Shown in pieces: positions 1-8,036 of a DNA stretch of 64,000 nt. How positions within the stretch are numbered: position 1 is the first letter of the stretch; every line of letters starts with the position of its first letter. Origin of the DNA: VXPQ01 sp965116435. Its GTDB lineage: Bacteria > Bacteroidota > Rhodothermia > Rhodothermales > VXPQ01. Made by a program: the position numbers and the translations under genes. The notes under the pieces were generated by a model that worked only from the letters and a program-made list of their open reading frames with translations, was not told where the DNA came from and ran no database searches. Location: NCBI GenBank assembly GCA_965116435.1, contig OZ220686.1, positions 2,542,001-2,606,000 of the forward strand, in the 5' to 3' direction.

Positions 1-80
1 GCCGCAATCCATAGGGCCGCCAGGAAAAGAAGGCACAGGGCAGCCCGCCAGCGGGGAATCAAGTGCATAAAGCCAGCCAT
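1..80 (-). CDS. N-terminal fragment of a membrane or secreted protein (runs off window)
   Basis: An ATG at 80 on the minus strand opens a frame that is still open at the window edge, giving 26 residues. The visible part begins MAGFMHLIPRW and continues into a hydrophobic Ala/Leu-rich stretch, as in a signal peptide or first membrane helix. A second ATG lies at 68. It starts only 7 bases after the stop of the GDSL lipoprotein gene, so the two are probably co-transcribed. The function cannot be read from what is visible. Confidence 0.55.
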   Translation of the reverse strand, partial: MAGFMHLIPRWRAALCLLFLAALWIA

Positions 81-87
81 GTATCCT

Positions 88-816
88 TTATTGTTCAAGC
101 AGCCGTTCCAGATGTTCCAGCATCAGGTCGGCCACGAACTGGTTGCCCGCCTCGTTGAGATGCACGCCGTCGGTGGTCAGCACGCCTTCGTATTGTTTTT
201 CCGGGTTGTGTTCGGTGAGATGTTCTTCGAATGCGGCCCGTACGTCGCACAGCGTCGCCCCGGACGTTTCCGCCACGGCGCGGGATATGTCCGCATACTC
301 CATGAGCGCCTGGTTGACGTCCGCCTCGCTGGACGGATCTTCCCCGATCACGCTGGGCGTGCACAGGGATACGTGCACATTGGCCGCATGCATGGTGGCA
401 ATCAGGTCGTGCAAGCCCGCCTCGAATACGTCCCGATCCGTCCCCGTGACATGATCGAATGCGTAGGAATGCCATACGTCGTTGATCCCGATATAGATGA
501 CGACATGGGTCGGGTGGTGGGCCAGCACGTCCCGGTCGAGCCGTTCCTGCAAGTCGGGGACCTTGTTTCCGCTTATGCCCGCGCCGATTACCTCGACTTT
601 GCCGCCGGGATAGCGTTCCGCGAGGGCTTCCTCGACCCGCGCGACATATCCGCCCGGCGACGCCCCGACTTCGGTAATGGAATCTCCAAGAAATACGATG
701 CGAATGGCTGCGTCCGGCTGCGTATCGGCGTTTTCTGGGGCGTTTTCCTGTCCGCCGCCGCAACCAGCGGTCAGGAGCAGGGCGAAGAGGGTCGGGAGGA
801 GGGCGGATCGGCGCAT
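88..816 (-). CDS. SGNH/GDSL-family lipoprotein hydrolase
   Basis: This is a 242-residue protein with a lipoprotein signal peptide (lipobox LTAGC, Cys19), so it should be anchored on the periplasmic face of a membrane. The SGNH hydrolase blocks are in order: GDS with nucleophile Ser46, the GISGN block near 80, GIND with Asn112, and DGVH with Asp216/His219. The family hydrolyses ester bonds in lipids or acetylated carbohydrates, and the substrate cannot be told from sequence. Length is typical for a single SGNH domain. A perfect 24-bp palindrome lies 24 bases upstream of the start codon and may be its operator. It is followed closely by the gene entering from the left edge. Confidence 0.9.
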   Translation of the reverse strand: MRRSALLPTLFALLLTAGCGGGQENAPENADTQPDAAIRIVFLGDSITEVGASPGGYVARVEEALAERYPGGKVEVIGAGISGNKVPDLQERLDRDVLAHHPTHVVIYIGINDVWHSYAFDHVTGTDRDVFEAGLHDLIATMHAANVHVSLCTPSVIGEDPSSEADVNQALMEYADISRAVAETSGATLCDVRAAFEEHLTEHNPEKQYEGVLTTDGVHLNEAGNQFVADLMLEHLERLLEQ

Positions 817-839
817 GGGGGATGAGCGTTGGCGAGGGG

Positions 840-863
840 CTTGGTCAGAATATTCTGACCAAG
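840..863. promoter_or_regulatory. 24-bp perfect palindrome upstream of the GDSL gene
   Basis: The half-site CTTGGTCAGAAT is followed at once by its exact inverse complement, giving a spacer-free inverted repeat. It sits 24 bases from the GDSL lipoprotein start codon. This is the layout expected of a homodimeric repressor site or a short 5'-UTR hairpin. No regulator gene is adjacent, and I do not recognise the motif. Confidence 0.5.
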
Positions 864-947
864 ATACGGTTCGCCGCCGATCTTTGTAGTCTTAATCCTT
901 GTAGCCCTAATCAGCGCATTCCGGCGGATATCTGCGGCGGGGCGGTT

Positions 948-1100
948 TTATGCTCCTGCAGATTCTCCCGTGACGATCCATAGCGCCCGGCCTGCGCCGT
1001 CTTCCTTTTCCAGCCGGGTATCCTGCGGCCGAATCTCTGCGTAGCGCTCCAGCCGGGTATCCTGCGGCCGAATCTCTGCGTAGCGCTCCAGCCGGGTATC
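948..1100 (-). pseudogene. Decayed C-terminal extension of the HhH protein gene
   Basis: Reading past the TAG stop of the HhH protein at 1101-1103, the frame stays open for 50 more codons to a TAA at 948-950. It encodes two further copies of the 13-residue unit DTRLERYAEIRPQ and then a unique tail (LEKEDGAGRALW...). In the two outer repeat copies the codon matching the stop is CAG. The annotated stop therefore looks like a CAG-to-TAG nonsense change in an originally longer repeat tail. The reverse order, expansion of a tail that already ended in TAG, is also possible. Confidence 0.5.
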
Positions 1101-1135
1101 CTACGGCCGAATCTCTACGTAGCGCTCCAGCCGGG
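1009..1135. repeat. 39-bp tandem repeat, three copies plus a partial
   Basis: Copies start at 1009, 1048 and 1087, with a partial at 1126. The first two are identical. The third differs by a few transitions, one of which creates the stop codon of the HhH gene. The period of 39 is a multiple of three, so copy-number change preserves the minus-strand frame and would alter a 13-residue protein repeat. Confidence 0.85.
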
Positions 1136-1748
1136 CCACTTCGTCGTCGTCCACGTACTTGCCGATTTCCCGCCGAAATTGTTCGATCCGGCTGTATGGA
1201 CGGTATTCCTTGAATTCCCGAAGCATCCGGTTGCCCAGGTTCGGGATGCTCAGGATGTCCTCGTCGCGGGCCGTATTCAGGTCGATGGGGACAAAAACGA
1301 ATTGTTCCAGGCGCGCCACCTCTTCGTCGTCCACGTACTTGCCGATTTCCCGCCTGAATTCGGCAAGGTGGGCGTAGGGCTTGTACTCGTCGAACTCGTG
1401 GGCCATCCGATTGCCGACGCCGGGAACCAGCAGGATTTCGTCCCGGCTCGTATCGTTCAGGTTCAGGGGGAGGAAAAGCCGCGCGTACAGCGAGTCTTGC
1501 TGCGCCTCCTCCAGGCCGGCACCAACCAGCGCATGAACCTCCAGCATGTTCATGAATGGCCGCCCTGCGACGAGGGAGTCCGCCTTCGCTTCGTCCATGT
1601 GCGGCAGTTCGGCGAGTTCGGCTGCGGGCGCCCCGTTTGGATTGAGTATGCCCATATTGTGTCCGACCTGCGCCTGGGCGAACGTGGCGGGGAGCAGAAC
1701 GAGGGCGGCGAGCAGCATGTGCGGCAGCGCAGCAAGGCGTGATTTCAT
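1101..1748 (-). CDS. Secreted helix-hairpin-helix (ComEA-like) protein
   Basis: The start ATG at 1748 gives a 215-residue product beginning MKSRLAALPHMLLAALVLLP, a clear signal peptide ending AQAQ. Longer in-frame starts only add upstream coding shadow. The mature part has repeated helix-hairpin-helix units: LNDTSRDEILLVPGVGNRM, then LNTARDEDILSIPNLGNRM. Each is followed by a FRREIGKYVDD(D/E)EVARLE motif. ComEA-type HhH modules bind DNA without sequence specificity, so a role in extracytoplasmic DNA binding is possible but unproven. The gene starts 4 bases after the upstream membrane-protein gene ends. The C-terminus lies inside a 39-bp tandem repeat and may be prematurely truncated. Confidence 0.8.
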   Translation of the reverse strand: MKSRLAALPHMLLAALVLLPATFAQAQVGHNMGILNPNGAPAAELAELPHMDEAKADSLVAGRPFMNMLEVHALVGAGLEEAQQDSLYARLFLPLNLNDTSRDEILLVPGVGNRMAHEFDEYKPYAHLAEFRREIGKYVDDEEVARLEQFVFVPIDLNTARDEDILSIPNLGNRMLREFKEYRPYSRIEQFRREIGKYVDDDEVARLERYVEIRP

Positions 1749-1752
1749 GGTT

Positions 1753-2283
1753 TTACGAAGTGGTTTCTTGGTCGTGCGGTGGATGGGTTTCCCCGGATGC
1801 GCGGGCGCCCGAAAGGTCCGGGTGTTTCCAGACGTACAGGAGTCCGGCGAAGCCAAGGTACGCCATGGTTCCGGGCGCCAGGGCCGGCATGGCGCCTCGC
1901 AGCGCTTCCCAGATCAATCCCCATCCCGTTGCCGCCGGATTCATTTCCAGTTCGAACGCAAGGTTGCTCTGGTAGTGCAGCCAGATGCCCGTCGCGCCCG
2001 CCACGAGGAACAGGATCATGCAGAAGCGGAATGCGTGGAGGATGCGAGGATCTTTGACGAAAAGCCGGACCGCGAGTAGCGCCAGGCTCAGTCCGATGAG
2101 GATCAGCGGGACGCGTTGCCATACTTCTTCGTAGTGGCCAATCAGGAACAATTCGCTTACGGCGCCCAGCGCGCCCACAAGGAACAGGCCTAACAGTAGC
2201 GAACGAAGCCGTTTCACGTTTCGATGTTGTTTGCCGTCGGTGATGTTGCCGGATTTTTTGGACCTTGCTGTGCCTCGTTTCAT
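1753..2283 (-). CDS. Small integral membrane protein of unknown function
   Basis: ATG at 2283 gives 176 residues. The preceding open frame is shadow of the GyrI-like gene. After a basic cytoplasmic N-terminus (MKRGTARSKKSGN) there are about four hydrophobic segments (roughly residues 30-47, 58-75, 85-105 and 140-155), so it is an inner-membrane protein. I do not recognise the family. It lies between the GyrI-like gene (44 bases upstream) and the secreted HhH gene (4 bases downstream), so the three are likely one transcription unit. Confidence 0.6.
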   Translation of the reverse strand: MKRGTARSKKSGNITDGKQHRNVKRLRSLLLGLFLVGALGAVSELFLIGHYEEVWQRVPLILIGLSLALLAVRLFVKDPRILHAFRFCMILFLVAGATGIWLHYQSNLAFELEMNPAATGWGLIWEALRGAMPALAPGTMAYLGFAGLLYVWKHPDLSGARASGETHPPHDQETTS

Positions 2284-2327
2284 TCCGTTTCCCTGTCCCG
2301 ATGCAGCATCTGGTTTAACAATCCGGT

Positions 2328-2798
2328 TCAAGATTCCACATGTACGGGAACGAACAGGTCGGTGCGCCATTGGGCCGGGTCCGACTCGGCCTCGGGGTCC
2401 GTGACATACACTTCCCAGGGCGCATGGGCAATCTCGAACCCCTGTCCCCCGATCCATTCCATAAGCGCTGTCCAGGTGCCGTGGAGGGTGTCGTAGGGCC
2501 CCATGTGCGTGACGGTCGCTACGGTTCCGGCGGGAAGCGTTCCGGGCCGAATGCGGTCCGTTCCCTCCATTGGCGAGGAAATCGGCAGGGCGCACGCAAG
2601 ATCGACGTTGTTTCCGTCCATGGCGTGGTAGATGGCGAGGGGCATTCCGGTCGGGGCTTCCCCGTTCTGCCGGATATATCCGTATATCTCGCCGAAGAGC
2701 GGCCCCATGACGGAGCCGAGCGTATCCATTGTGGTCTGGATGCGTATGCCCAGAACGGGTTGCGCCTCAATCTGTCGGGTTGCGTATTTCTGCGGCAT
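2328..2798 (-). CDS. GyrI-like / SOUL-type small-molecule-binding domain protein
   Basis: ATG at 2798 gives 156 residues, the normal length of a stand-alone GyrI-like (AraC effector-binding) domain. It starts MPQKYATRQIEAQPVLGIR. The fold's typical features follow: a QTTMDTLGSVMGPLFGEIYGY helix, and a C-terminal TVTHMGPYDTLHGTWTALMEWI stretch ending in a PWEVYVTDPEAESDP-type strand. Family members bind small cationic or lipophilic ligands, or act as gyrase inhibitors. No DNA-binding domain is fused. An in-frame extension to 3044 is encoded by the repeat element at 2885-3141 and should not be taken as part of the protein. Confidence 0.8.
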   Translation of the reverse strand: MPQKYATRQIEAQPVLGIRIQTTMDTLGSVMGPLFGEIYGYIRQNGEAPTGMPLAIYHAMDGNNVDLACALPISSPMEGTDRIRPGTLPAGTVATVTHMGPYDTLHGTWTALMEWIGGQGFEIAHAPWEVYVTDPEAESDPAQWRTDLFVPVHVES

Positions 2799-2884
2799 GG
2801 CGGAAACGGTAGGTCTTTCAGGGGAAGCGCGGCGTACTGCGTGGGGTATGCCGCCTTCGGCAACGTATGGCGTCCTGTAGTATA

Positions 2885-3141
2885 GGATGCACTGAATCAA
2901 ATCCACTTCGATCAGCGCTTCACGTACGCACCTAGCGTTTGTAATGATTCCATCGTTAAAATCATCGGAAAACACGGTGCTTAGCGTCATCGGGGTCGTG
3001 AAGCGCCCTTCGGGAGGCATCGAGGAGCGCGCTGGCTGCGTCATTCCTCATTACGCGGGGCCACCACACTACCTGCTTCGTCATTCCTTGCCAGCCCACT
3101 CCTCGCTGCCTCTGATCTTCGCGGACTTGATCAGAGCATCC
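2885..3141 (+). repeat. MITE-like element, long form (copy A)
   Basis: This 257-bp non-coding element starts GGATGCACTGA and ends TCAGAGCATCC. Its two ends are related inverted repeats, each containing a CTGATC...GATCAG hairpin. The interior (TTCACGTACGC ... GTCGTGAAGCGCCC ... GCTGCCTCTGATC) is closely matched by copies at 24026-24282 and, inverted, at 36361-36613. No transposase is encoded. It is followed at 3146 by a fragment of another left end (GGATGCACTGGTCAG). The element fills most of the gap between the GyrI-like and carbonic anhydrase genes. Confidence 0.85.
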
Positions 3142-3267
3142 TAAAGGATGCACTGGTCAGGTTGTCAAGGCGCGGGCGCGGGCGTTCTGCGTTGACGGAG
3201 CGGCTTCGGCGTTTCGCGGCCTTTGCGGCCCATTATTTCCTGTACATGCCGCGTGGTTTCGGGGAAA

Positions 3268-3888
3268 TCAGGAGGGCGCGCCGTCAAAAAAATCGACCAG
3301 GCCGGTCTCCAGGGAATAGGCTGCGCCAACCACCAGCAACGTTCCCTCGTCCATGAGACCCCGGAGGATGTCCGAATCGCGCCGCAACGTTTGCACGGCG
3401 CGGCGCACGTTGGCCCGCATCGCGCTGTCCTGCAAGGCGCTCCGGTCGTCGAGCGGCGCTTCTTTTAGCAAGGGTTCTACGGCGGGGCGGATGCGCTCGA
3501 CGATAGCCGCCAGATTGTCCGAACGTTTTTCCTCGGGCCGCCGCAGGCTTTCCAGCGTGGCTTCGACCGCGCCGCATCGGGTGTGGCCCAGCGCCACAAG
3601 CAGCCGCACGCCGAGTTTCGCCGCTGCGTATTCTGCGCTGCCGATCTGGGACGGCCCCGCGATGTTTCCGGCCACGCGGATCACGAACAGGTCTCCGTAT
3701 CCCTGGTCGAAAATCTGCTCGACGGGCACCCGGGAATCGGAACACGCCAGCACGGTGGCGAAGGGCGCCTGGCCCGCCACGAACGGTTCCCGTTTTTCCT
3801 GCGTAAGCGCTTCGGTGCGCCGTATGCCGTCGGCAAAGCGGCGATTGCCTTGCCGCAGCCGTTCAAGGGCTTCACGGGGCGACAGCAT
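3268..3888 (-). CDS. Beta-class carbonic anhydrase
   Basis: This 206-residue cytoplasmic enzyme interconverts CO2 and bicarbonate. The zinc site is complete: Cys49 and the Asp51/Arg53 dyad in ACSDSR, then His102 and Cys105 in GHTRCGA. The VIRVAGN motif near residue 70 is also typical. Length matches the family. Its ATG at 3888 lies inside the last codons of the upstream antiporter gene (17-base overlap), so the two are translationally coupled. This suggests joint handling of protons, cations and bicarbonate. Confidence 0.95.
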   Translation of the reverse strand: MLSPREALERLRQGNRRFADGIRRTEALTQEKREPFVAGQAPFATVLACSDSRVPVEQIFDQGYGDLFVIRVAGNIAGPSQIGSAEYAAAKLGVRLLVALGHTRCGAVEATLESLRRPEEKRSDNLAAIVERIRPAVEPLLKEAPLDDRSALQDSAMRANVRRAVQTLRRDSDILRGLMDEGTLLVVGAAYSLETGLVDFFDGAPS

Positions 3889-5536
3889 GTGTTTCGGTTT
3901 TGGTGGAATGCAATGCGAAGAGACTGGCCTCTACGATGGCGCTGCTGGTCGTGTTCTCTGCCGTGACGACTTTCGTGGCGCCGGCGGCGTACAGGGAATC
4001 CTTGTCTATGTCGTACCAGGCCCGCGCAATGATGGGCAGGTTCGGGGCTATTTTGCGCAGGGCGCCGACCGCCAGTTCGGTGGCTCTGGTGTCATTGATG
4101 CTTATCACCACCAGTTGGGCGTCCTGGCACCCAAGCGTCTTCAGCACTTCCTGCTGGGTAATATCTCCAAGGACGGCCCGGTTTCCGGCGGCTTTCGCCA
4201 CCCGGACGTTATCTGCGTTTACGTCCACGACGATAGAAGGAATGCCTGTATCCCGGATAGCCCGGCACACCTCTCGTCCGGTCAGGCCATATCCGGCAAG
4301 GATTACGTGGCCGCTATGCGGTTCGTGCGCGTCTACGCCGGGAGGCTCCGCATCCAGCACCCGGTTCAGCCAGGGGACGCGGGCCGCGCTGAGCGCCAGC
4401 CTGGGGCCGAACGCAATCGCTACGGGCGTAAGCAGCATGGACAGAATGATCGCCAGCAACAGGTTGTGGGATAGCGTGGCGTCAAGGAGTTCGAATCCCG
4501 AGGCGGTGTTCAACAGCACGAACGAAAACTCCCCGATCTGGCACAGCGTGGCTGCCGACAGGATTCCCACGCGAACAGGCAACCGCAGGATGAGCGCGGC
4601 GCCAAGGATGATCAGAAATTTTCCCACGAGAATCATCCCGAGCAGCCCCACCGTGGACGTCAGGTGCTCCAGCACGTCCGACACGTCCAGCAACATGCCT
4701 ACGGAAACAAAGAAGAGGCTGGCGAATATTTCGCGCGCAGGAATCAGGTCCGACATCGCCTGGTGGCGAAATTCGCTTCCGGCCACGATCAGTCCTGCGA
4801 GGAACGCCCCGAGCGCCAGGGAAACGCCCGCCAGCGACAAGGCCCATGCGGTGCCGAAACACACGAGGAATACGGCCAGAATAAAAATATCCCGCTGCCT
4901 TGTTTTGGCCACGAAGGCCAGAAACGGCGGGACCAGATACCGCGCCGCCGTCAGCACGGCGGCGAGAATGACCAGTGCGGTGCCGCCCGTCAGCAGAATC
5001 TCCTGGACGGACCCGCTGCCGCCGGCCATAATAGGCACGGCCAGAATCATGGGGATCACGCACAAATCCTGAAACACCAGGATGCCTACGGCCAGCCGTC
5101 CGTGGGGCGCCTCCAGTTCGCCGCGCGTAGACAGCCCGCGCAAGACGACGGCAGTGCTGGATATGGCGACGACGCAGCCCAGAAATATGGCAGGTCCTGT
5201 CGCAAGGCCAAACCATGTGGCCGCGGCGGCCGTGCAGGCCACCGTGAGGGTTACCTGGATGCCCCCGCCCAGGATTACGGCTTTCCAGAAACGCCGCAAC
5301 CTGTCCAGCGAGAGTTCCAGGCCAATGCCGAACAGCAGGAGCACGATGCCTATTTCGGCCAGCACTTCCACATGATGCGTATCGTCCACCAGAGCCAGCG
5401 CCGTAGGCCCGATCAGGGCGCCCGTCAGAATAAACCCGGCAATGGACGGGACGCCTGCGCGGCGTAGCGCGGTGACGACGACAATGGCCGCCCCCAGCAC
5501 GATGACCAGGTCCTTTAGATAGCCGATTTCGTGCAT
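3872..5536 (-). CDS. CPA2-family cation:proton antiporter with RCK/TrkA-N domain (Kef-like)
   Basis: This is a 554-residue inner-membrane protein. About twelve hydrophobic segments fill residues 8-380, including the ILVFQD motif of CPA2 exchangers (Asp157). A cytoplasmic Rossmann TrkA-N domain follows, with the nucleotide motif GYGLTG at 415-420, LGDITQQEVL, and the closing VVTAENTTSSAIVEASL. Kef-type systems couple K+ or Na+ efflux to H+ entry and are gated by nucleotide or redox ligands. It overlaps the carbonic anhydrase gene. ATG at 5536 gives a normal N-terminus (MHEIGYLKDLVIVLG). Confidence 0.92.
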   Translation of the reverse strand: MHEIGYLKDLVIVLGAAIVVVTALRRAGVPSIAGFILTGALIGPTALALVDDTHHVEVLAEIGIVLLLFGIGLELSLDRLRRFWKAVILGGGIQVTLTVACTAAAATWFGLATGPAIFLGCVVAISSTAVVLRGLSTRGELEAPHGRLAVGILVFQDLCVIPMILAVPIMAGGSGSVQEILLTGGTALVILAAVLTAARYLVPPFLAFVAKTRQRDIFILAVFLVCFGTAWALSLAGVSLALGAFLAGLIVAGSEFRHQAMSDLIPAREIFASLFFVSVGMLLDVSDVLEHLTSTVGLLGMILVGKFLIILGAALILRLPVRVGILSAATLCQIGEFSFVLLNTASGFELLDATLSHNLLLAIILSMLLTPVAIAFGPRLALSAARVPWLNRVLDAEPPGVDAHEPHSGHVILAGYGLTGREVCRAIRDTGIPSIVVDVNADNVRVAKAAGNRAVLGDITQQEVLKTLGCQDAQLVVISINDTRATELAVGALRKIAPNLPIIARAWYDIDKDSLYAAGATKVVTAENTTSSAIVEASLFALHSTKTETHAVAP

Positions 5537-5578
5537 GGGATTTGGCTCTTGAGAACGTATTGGGGGTACACATCTAAA

Positions 5579-5596
5579 CTACTTCAGGAAGGTCAT
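5579..5596 (-). CDS. Possible leader peptide MTFLK upstream of the antiporter
   Basis: An ATG at 5596, seven bases after a strong AGGAGG on the minus strand, opens a five-codon frame ending in TAG 42 bases before the antiporter ATG. The strength of the Shine-Dalgarno is unusual in this window. It could be a real leader peptide affecting antiporter translation, or a chance occurrence. Confidence 0.2.
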   Translation of the reverse strand: MTFLK

Positions 5597-5661
5597 TTTT
5601 TCCCTCCTTTTTCATGCAGCATCACAAGGTTGTCATCCAGGCGATGAGATCGGGTTCTTTA

Positions 5662-5698
5662 GGATGCGCTGATCGAAGTGGATTTGATCAGTGCATCC
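5662..5698. repeat. 37-bp hairpin repeat (short form of the MITE-like family)
   Basis: The sequence is GGATGCGCTGATC, an 11-base loop (GAAGTGGATTT), then GATCAGTGCATCC. It forms a 13-bp imperfect stem and matches the terminus of the long element. Same-type copies are at 12616 and 35088. Confidence 0.8.
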
Positions 5699-5811
5699 GT
5701 TAAGCACATAGCGGTTTCCTTGGCTATAAGTTCCCTTGACGTTTGTCTCTTCCAGTGCGCCCGGTCAATAAAGCGGCGCAGGACATAGCGAACCCGGCGA
5801 TAGGCCGTTTC

Positions 5812-5958
5812 GCGCGCTCCTCGATGCCTCCCGAAGGGCGCTTCACGACCCCGACAACGCAATACGCCATGTTTTCCGATGATTTTAACGATGGAATCAT
5901 TACAAACCCTACTCGCGTACGTGAAGCGCTGATCGAAGTGGATTTGATCAGTGCATCC
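5812..5958 (-). repeat. MITE-like element, truncated long form (copy B2)
   Basis: This copy is inverted relative to copy A and matches its left 147 bases, from the GCGCGCTCC segment through the terminal hairpin ending GTGCATCC. The other terminus is missing. It lies just upstream of the SIS-domain gene and produces a spurious N-terminal extension in that region. The rest of the 5537-6013 gap holds the 37-bp hairpin and no gene I can support. Confidence 0.8.
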
Positions 5959-6013
5959 CTTGTATATTGGCATACTGATCCTGTAGCATATAGAACCCCT
6001 TCCCAACCCCCCT

Positions 6014-6802
6014 ATGGCGTCCGCGCAAACCTACTACGACAAAACCATCGAACTGCTGGAGCGCCTGCGCGATACGCAGACGCCCCATATCGAGCAGGCC
6101 GCCGAGTTGTGCGCCGAGCGCATCGCCCGGGGCGGGCTGGTGTTTCTGTTCGGCGCCGGGCATTCCCGCATGATGTGCGAGGAAATGACGCCGAGGCAGG
6201 GCTGTTTCGTGGGCTTTGTGGCGCTCGTGGAGCATGCGGTGTCGAACCATGCCTCCATCGTGGGGACCAATGGCCTGCGCGGCCCGCTTTTCCTCGAAAA
6301 ATACGAGGGCTACGCCGAGGAAATTCTGAGGGGATTCCGGTTTGGCCCGCACGATGCGTTCATTGTGATTTCCACGTCCGGGATTCGTCCGCTCATTGTG
6401 GAGATGGCGCTGGGGGCGCAGCGACGGGGTTTGCCCGTCATCGGGATCGTGTCCCGCAAGCACTGCGAAGAATCGCCGGCCGCCCATTCCTCTGGCAAGA
6501 AACTCGTGGACGTGGCCGACGTGGTGCTGGACAACCAGTGTCCGCCGGGGGATTGCGTGCTGGAACTGGAGGGCATGGAGTGGCGCACGGGGCCTGTGTC
6601 CACGGTCACCGGCGGCATGCTGATCAATATGCTGCGCGTGGAGGTGGCGGAGCGGCTTCTGGCCAGGGGCGTGCGCCCGGAGGTGCTCCCGAGCCATCAG
6701 TTTGTGGGGAATGTGTCCGCCGAGGAGCAGCTGGACCGTTTCTACGAGGCGTACCGCAAGAGCCTTGCGCATATGTACGCCGGCGACTCGGAGCATGCCT
6801 GA
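6014..6802 (+). CDS. SIS-domain sugar-phosphate isomerase/binding protein (UPF0309-like)
   Basis: This is a 262-residue cytoplasmic protein. The sugar-isomerase (SIS) phosphate-binding elements are visible: FGAGHSRM at 46-53 and VISTSGIRP at 118-126. Further family motifs are SGKKLVDVADVVLDN and the STVTGGMLIN segment near 200. These resemble the UPF0309 group, which binds phosphosugars and is thought to isomerise or deaminate them. The stop overlaps the ATG of the ROK kinase by 8 bases, so a kinase and a sugar-phosphate enzyme are translated together. ATG at 6014 follows the MITE fragment and is the first credible start. Confidence 0.85.
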   Translation: MASAQTYYDKTIELLERLRDTQTPHIEQAAELCAERIARGGLVFLFGAGHSRMMCEEMTPRQGCFVGFVALVEHAVSNHASIVGTNGLRGPLFLEKYEGYAEEILRGFRFGPHDAFIVISTSGIRPLIVEMALGAQRRGLPVIGIVSRKHCEESPAAHSSGKKLVDVADVVLDNQCPPGDCVLELEGMEWRTGPVSTVTGGMLINMLRVEVAERLLARGVRPEVLPSHQFVGNVSAEEQLDRFYEAYRKSLAHMYAGDSEHA

Positions 6803-7778
6803 GGACTACGTCATAGGATTTGACGTGGGCGGGACCCGCATCAAGAGCGGGGCCGTGTCGGCGTCCGGGGACCTGCTGGAGCCGGGCGTGCAACCGTCGG
6901 GGTTTTCGTTGCCGCCGGAAGGCATTCTGAAGGCCATGACGGACGAGACGGATCGGATTGCGGCGGCCCTTGGGCGGCGGCCCGCCGCGATCGGACTGGG
7001 ATTCCCCGGCGCCGTCGATCCGGAATTCGGGAGCGTGCTGCTGCCCGGCAAGCTGAAGGTCGAAGGATTCCCCATTGTGCCGCGCCTGACGGAGGCCACC
7101 GGCGTTCCGGTGGTTGCGGACAACGACGGCCGCCTGTGCATTCTTGCGGAAGCCCGCTACGGGTTGGCGCAAGGCCGCAAATGGGTCGTTACGATTACGC
7201 TGGGGACCGGCGTAGGGTCGGGCGTGATGCTCGACGGCAAGGTGCTGCGCGATCCGCACCTCATGTTCGGCACCCAGGCAAGCCATATTATTCAGGATGC
7301 GCATAGCGACCGGCGCTGCATTACGCGGGGCATGGGCACGGCGAATATCTTGTGCGCGGCGGCGAGCCTGGCCATGATGGCGCGAGACGGGCTTCAGCGC
7401 GGTTTGCCGTCGGCGCTGAACGACGTATATTTCGAGAATCCCCATGCCATCGATTTCGAGGCGGTCATTCGCGGGGCGGAGCAGCAGGACGCCCTGTGCC
7501 TGGACGTGCTGGATCGCTGGACGACGGCCCTGGGGTGGTTTCTGGTCAGCGTGGCGCACATGTATGCTCCGGAAATCATTATACTTGGAGGAGGAGGGGC
7601 GAACGCCGCCGAACATTTTCTGGATCGCGTGCAGGCGCATATCGACGAACATGTTTTTCGGTATCCGCGCGGGAGTTCGGTGCCGGTCGTCCTGTCGGAA
7701 CTGGGGAATCATGCGGGGGTCCTGGGCGCGGCGGCGCTGGCCTGGGAGCGGGCGCAAGGGAGCGGGGCGCAGGCGTAG
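6795..7778 (+). CDS. ROK-family sugar kinase lacking the zinc-binding motif
   Basis: ATG at 6795, overlapping the SIS gene stop, gives 327 residues; longer starts read through the SIS gene. The N-terminal ATP site IGFDVGGTRIKSGAV, the GLGFPGAVD segment and the catalytic DND near residue 110 are present, followed by TLGTGVGSGVMLDGKV. These assign it to the ROK glucokinase/N-acyl-sugar kinase family. The usual CxCGxxGCxE zinc motif after the Gly-His is missing. In its place the sequence reads ASHIIQDAHSDRRCITRGMG, with one Cys, so the metal site is absent or altered. The substrate is unknown; context suggests the sugar handled by the SIS protein. Confidence 0.82.
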   Translation: MPEDYVIGFDVGGTRIKSGAVSASGDLLEPGVQPSGFSLPPEGILKAMTDETDRIAAALGRRPAAIGLGFPGAVDPEFGSVLLPGKLKVEGFPIVPRLTEATGVPVVADNDGRLCILAEARYGLAQGRKWVVTITLGTGVGSGVMLDGKVLRDPHLMFGTQASHIIQDAHSDRRCITRGMGTANILCAAASLAMMARDGLQRGLPSALNDVYFENPHAIDFEAVIRGAEQQDALCLDVLDRWTTALGWFLVSVAHMYAPEIIILGGGGANAAEHFLDRVQAHIDEHVFRYPRGSSVPVVLSELGNHAGVLGAAALAWERAQGSGAQA

Positions 7779-8036
7779 CGGGCGTGGGATGCGCGAGTGA
7801 ACCTGGGGTGTATCATGCAGATGCCGGACGTACGGTTTGGAGGGGTAGCCGTAGCCAGCTTGAGGGCGGCGTGGGGCAGCGCGGCGGGCGCATACGCGGC
7901 TTGCGCGTGCGTTCAATGCGTGGCGGACAGGAGATGCGGAGGTGGTCGGCGCATCGAAAAAAAGAACGGAACATGCGGAAAATCATGCGGAAAGCCGGGC
8001 AACACCTTGTTATTATGAAGGAATCATGAAGAAATC

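Noticed and set aside
1009..1135. Possible CRISPR array
   Set aside because: The units are contiguous 39-bp tandem copies without spacers and lie in a coding frame. No cas genes are nearby.
2799..3044. N-terminal extension of the GyrI-like frame (PPEGRFTTP...FSDDFNDGIITN)
   Set aside because: The same peptide is read from other copies of the MITE-like repeat. In copy D the frame is broken by an indel, so it is repeat shadow and not a conserved protein.
5743..6013. Apparent long ORF starting upstream of the SIS gene
   Set aside because: It runs through repeat copy B2 and then in the wrong frame across the SIS gene, whose own frame carries all conserved motifs.
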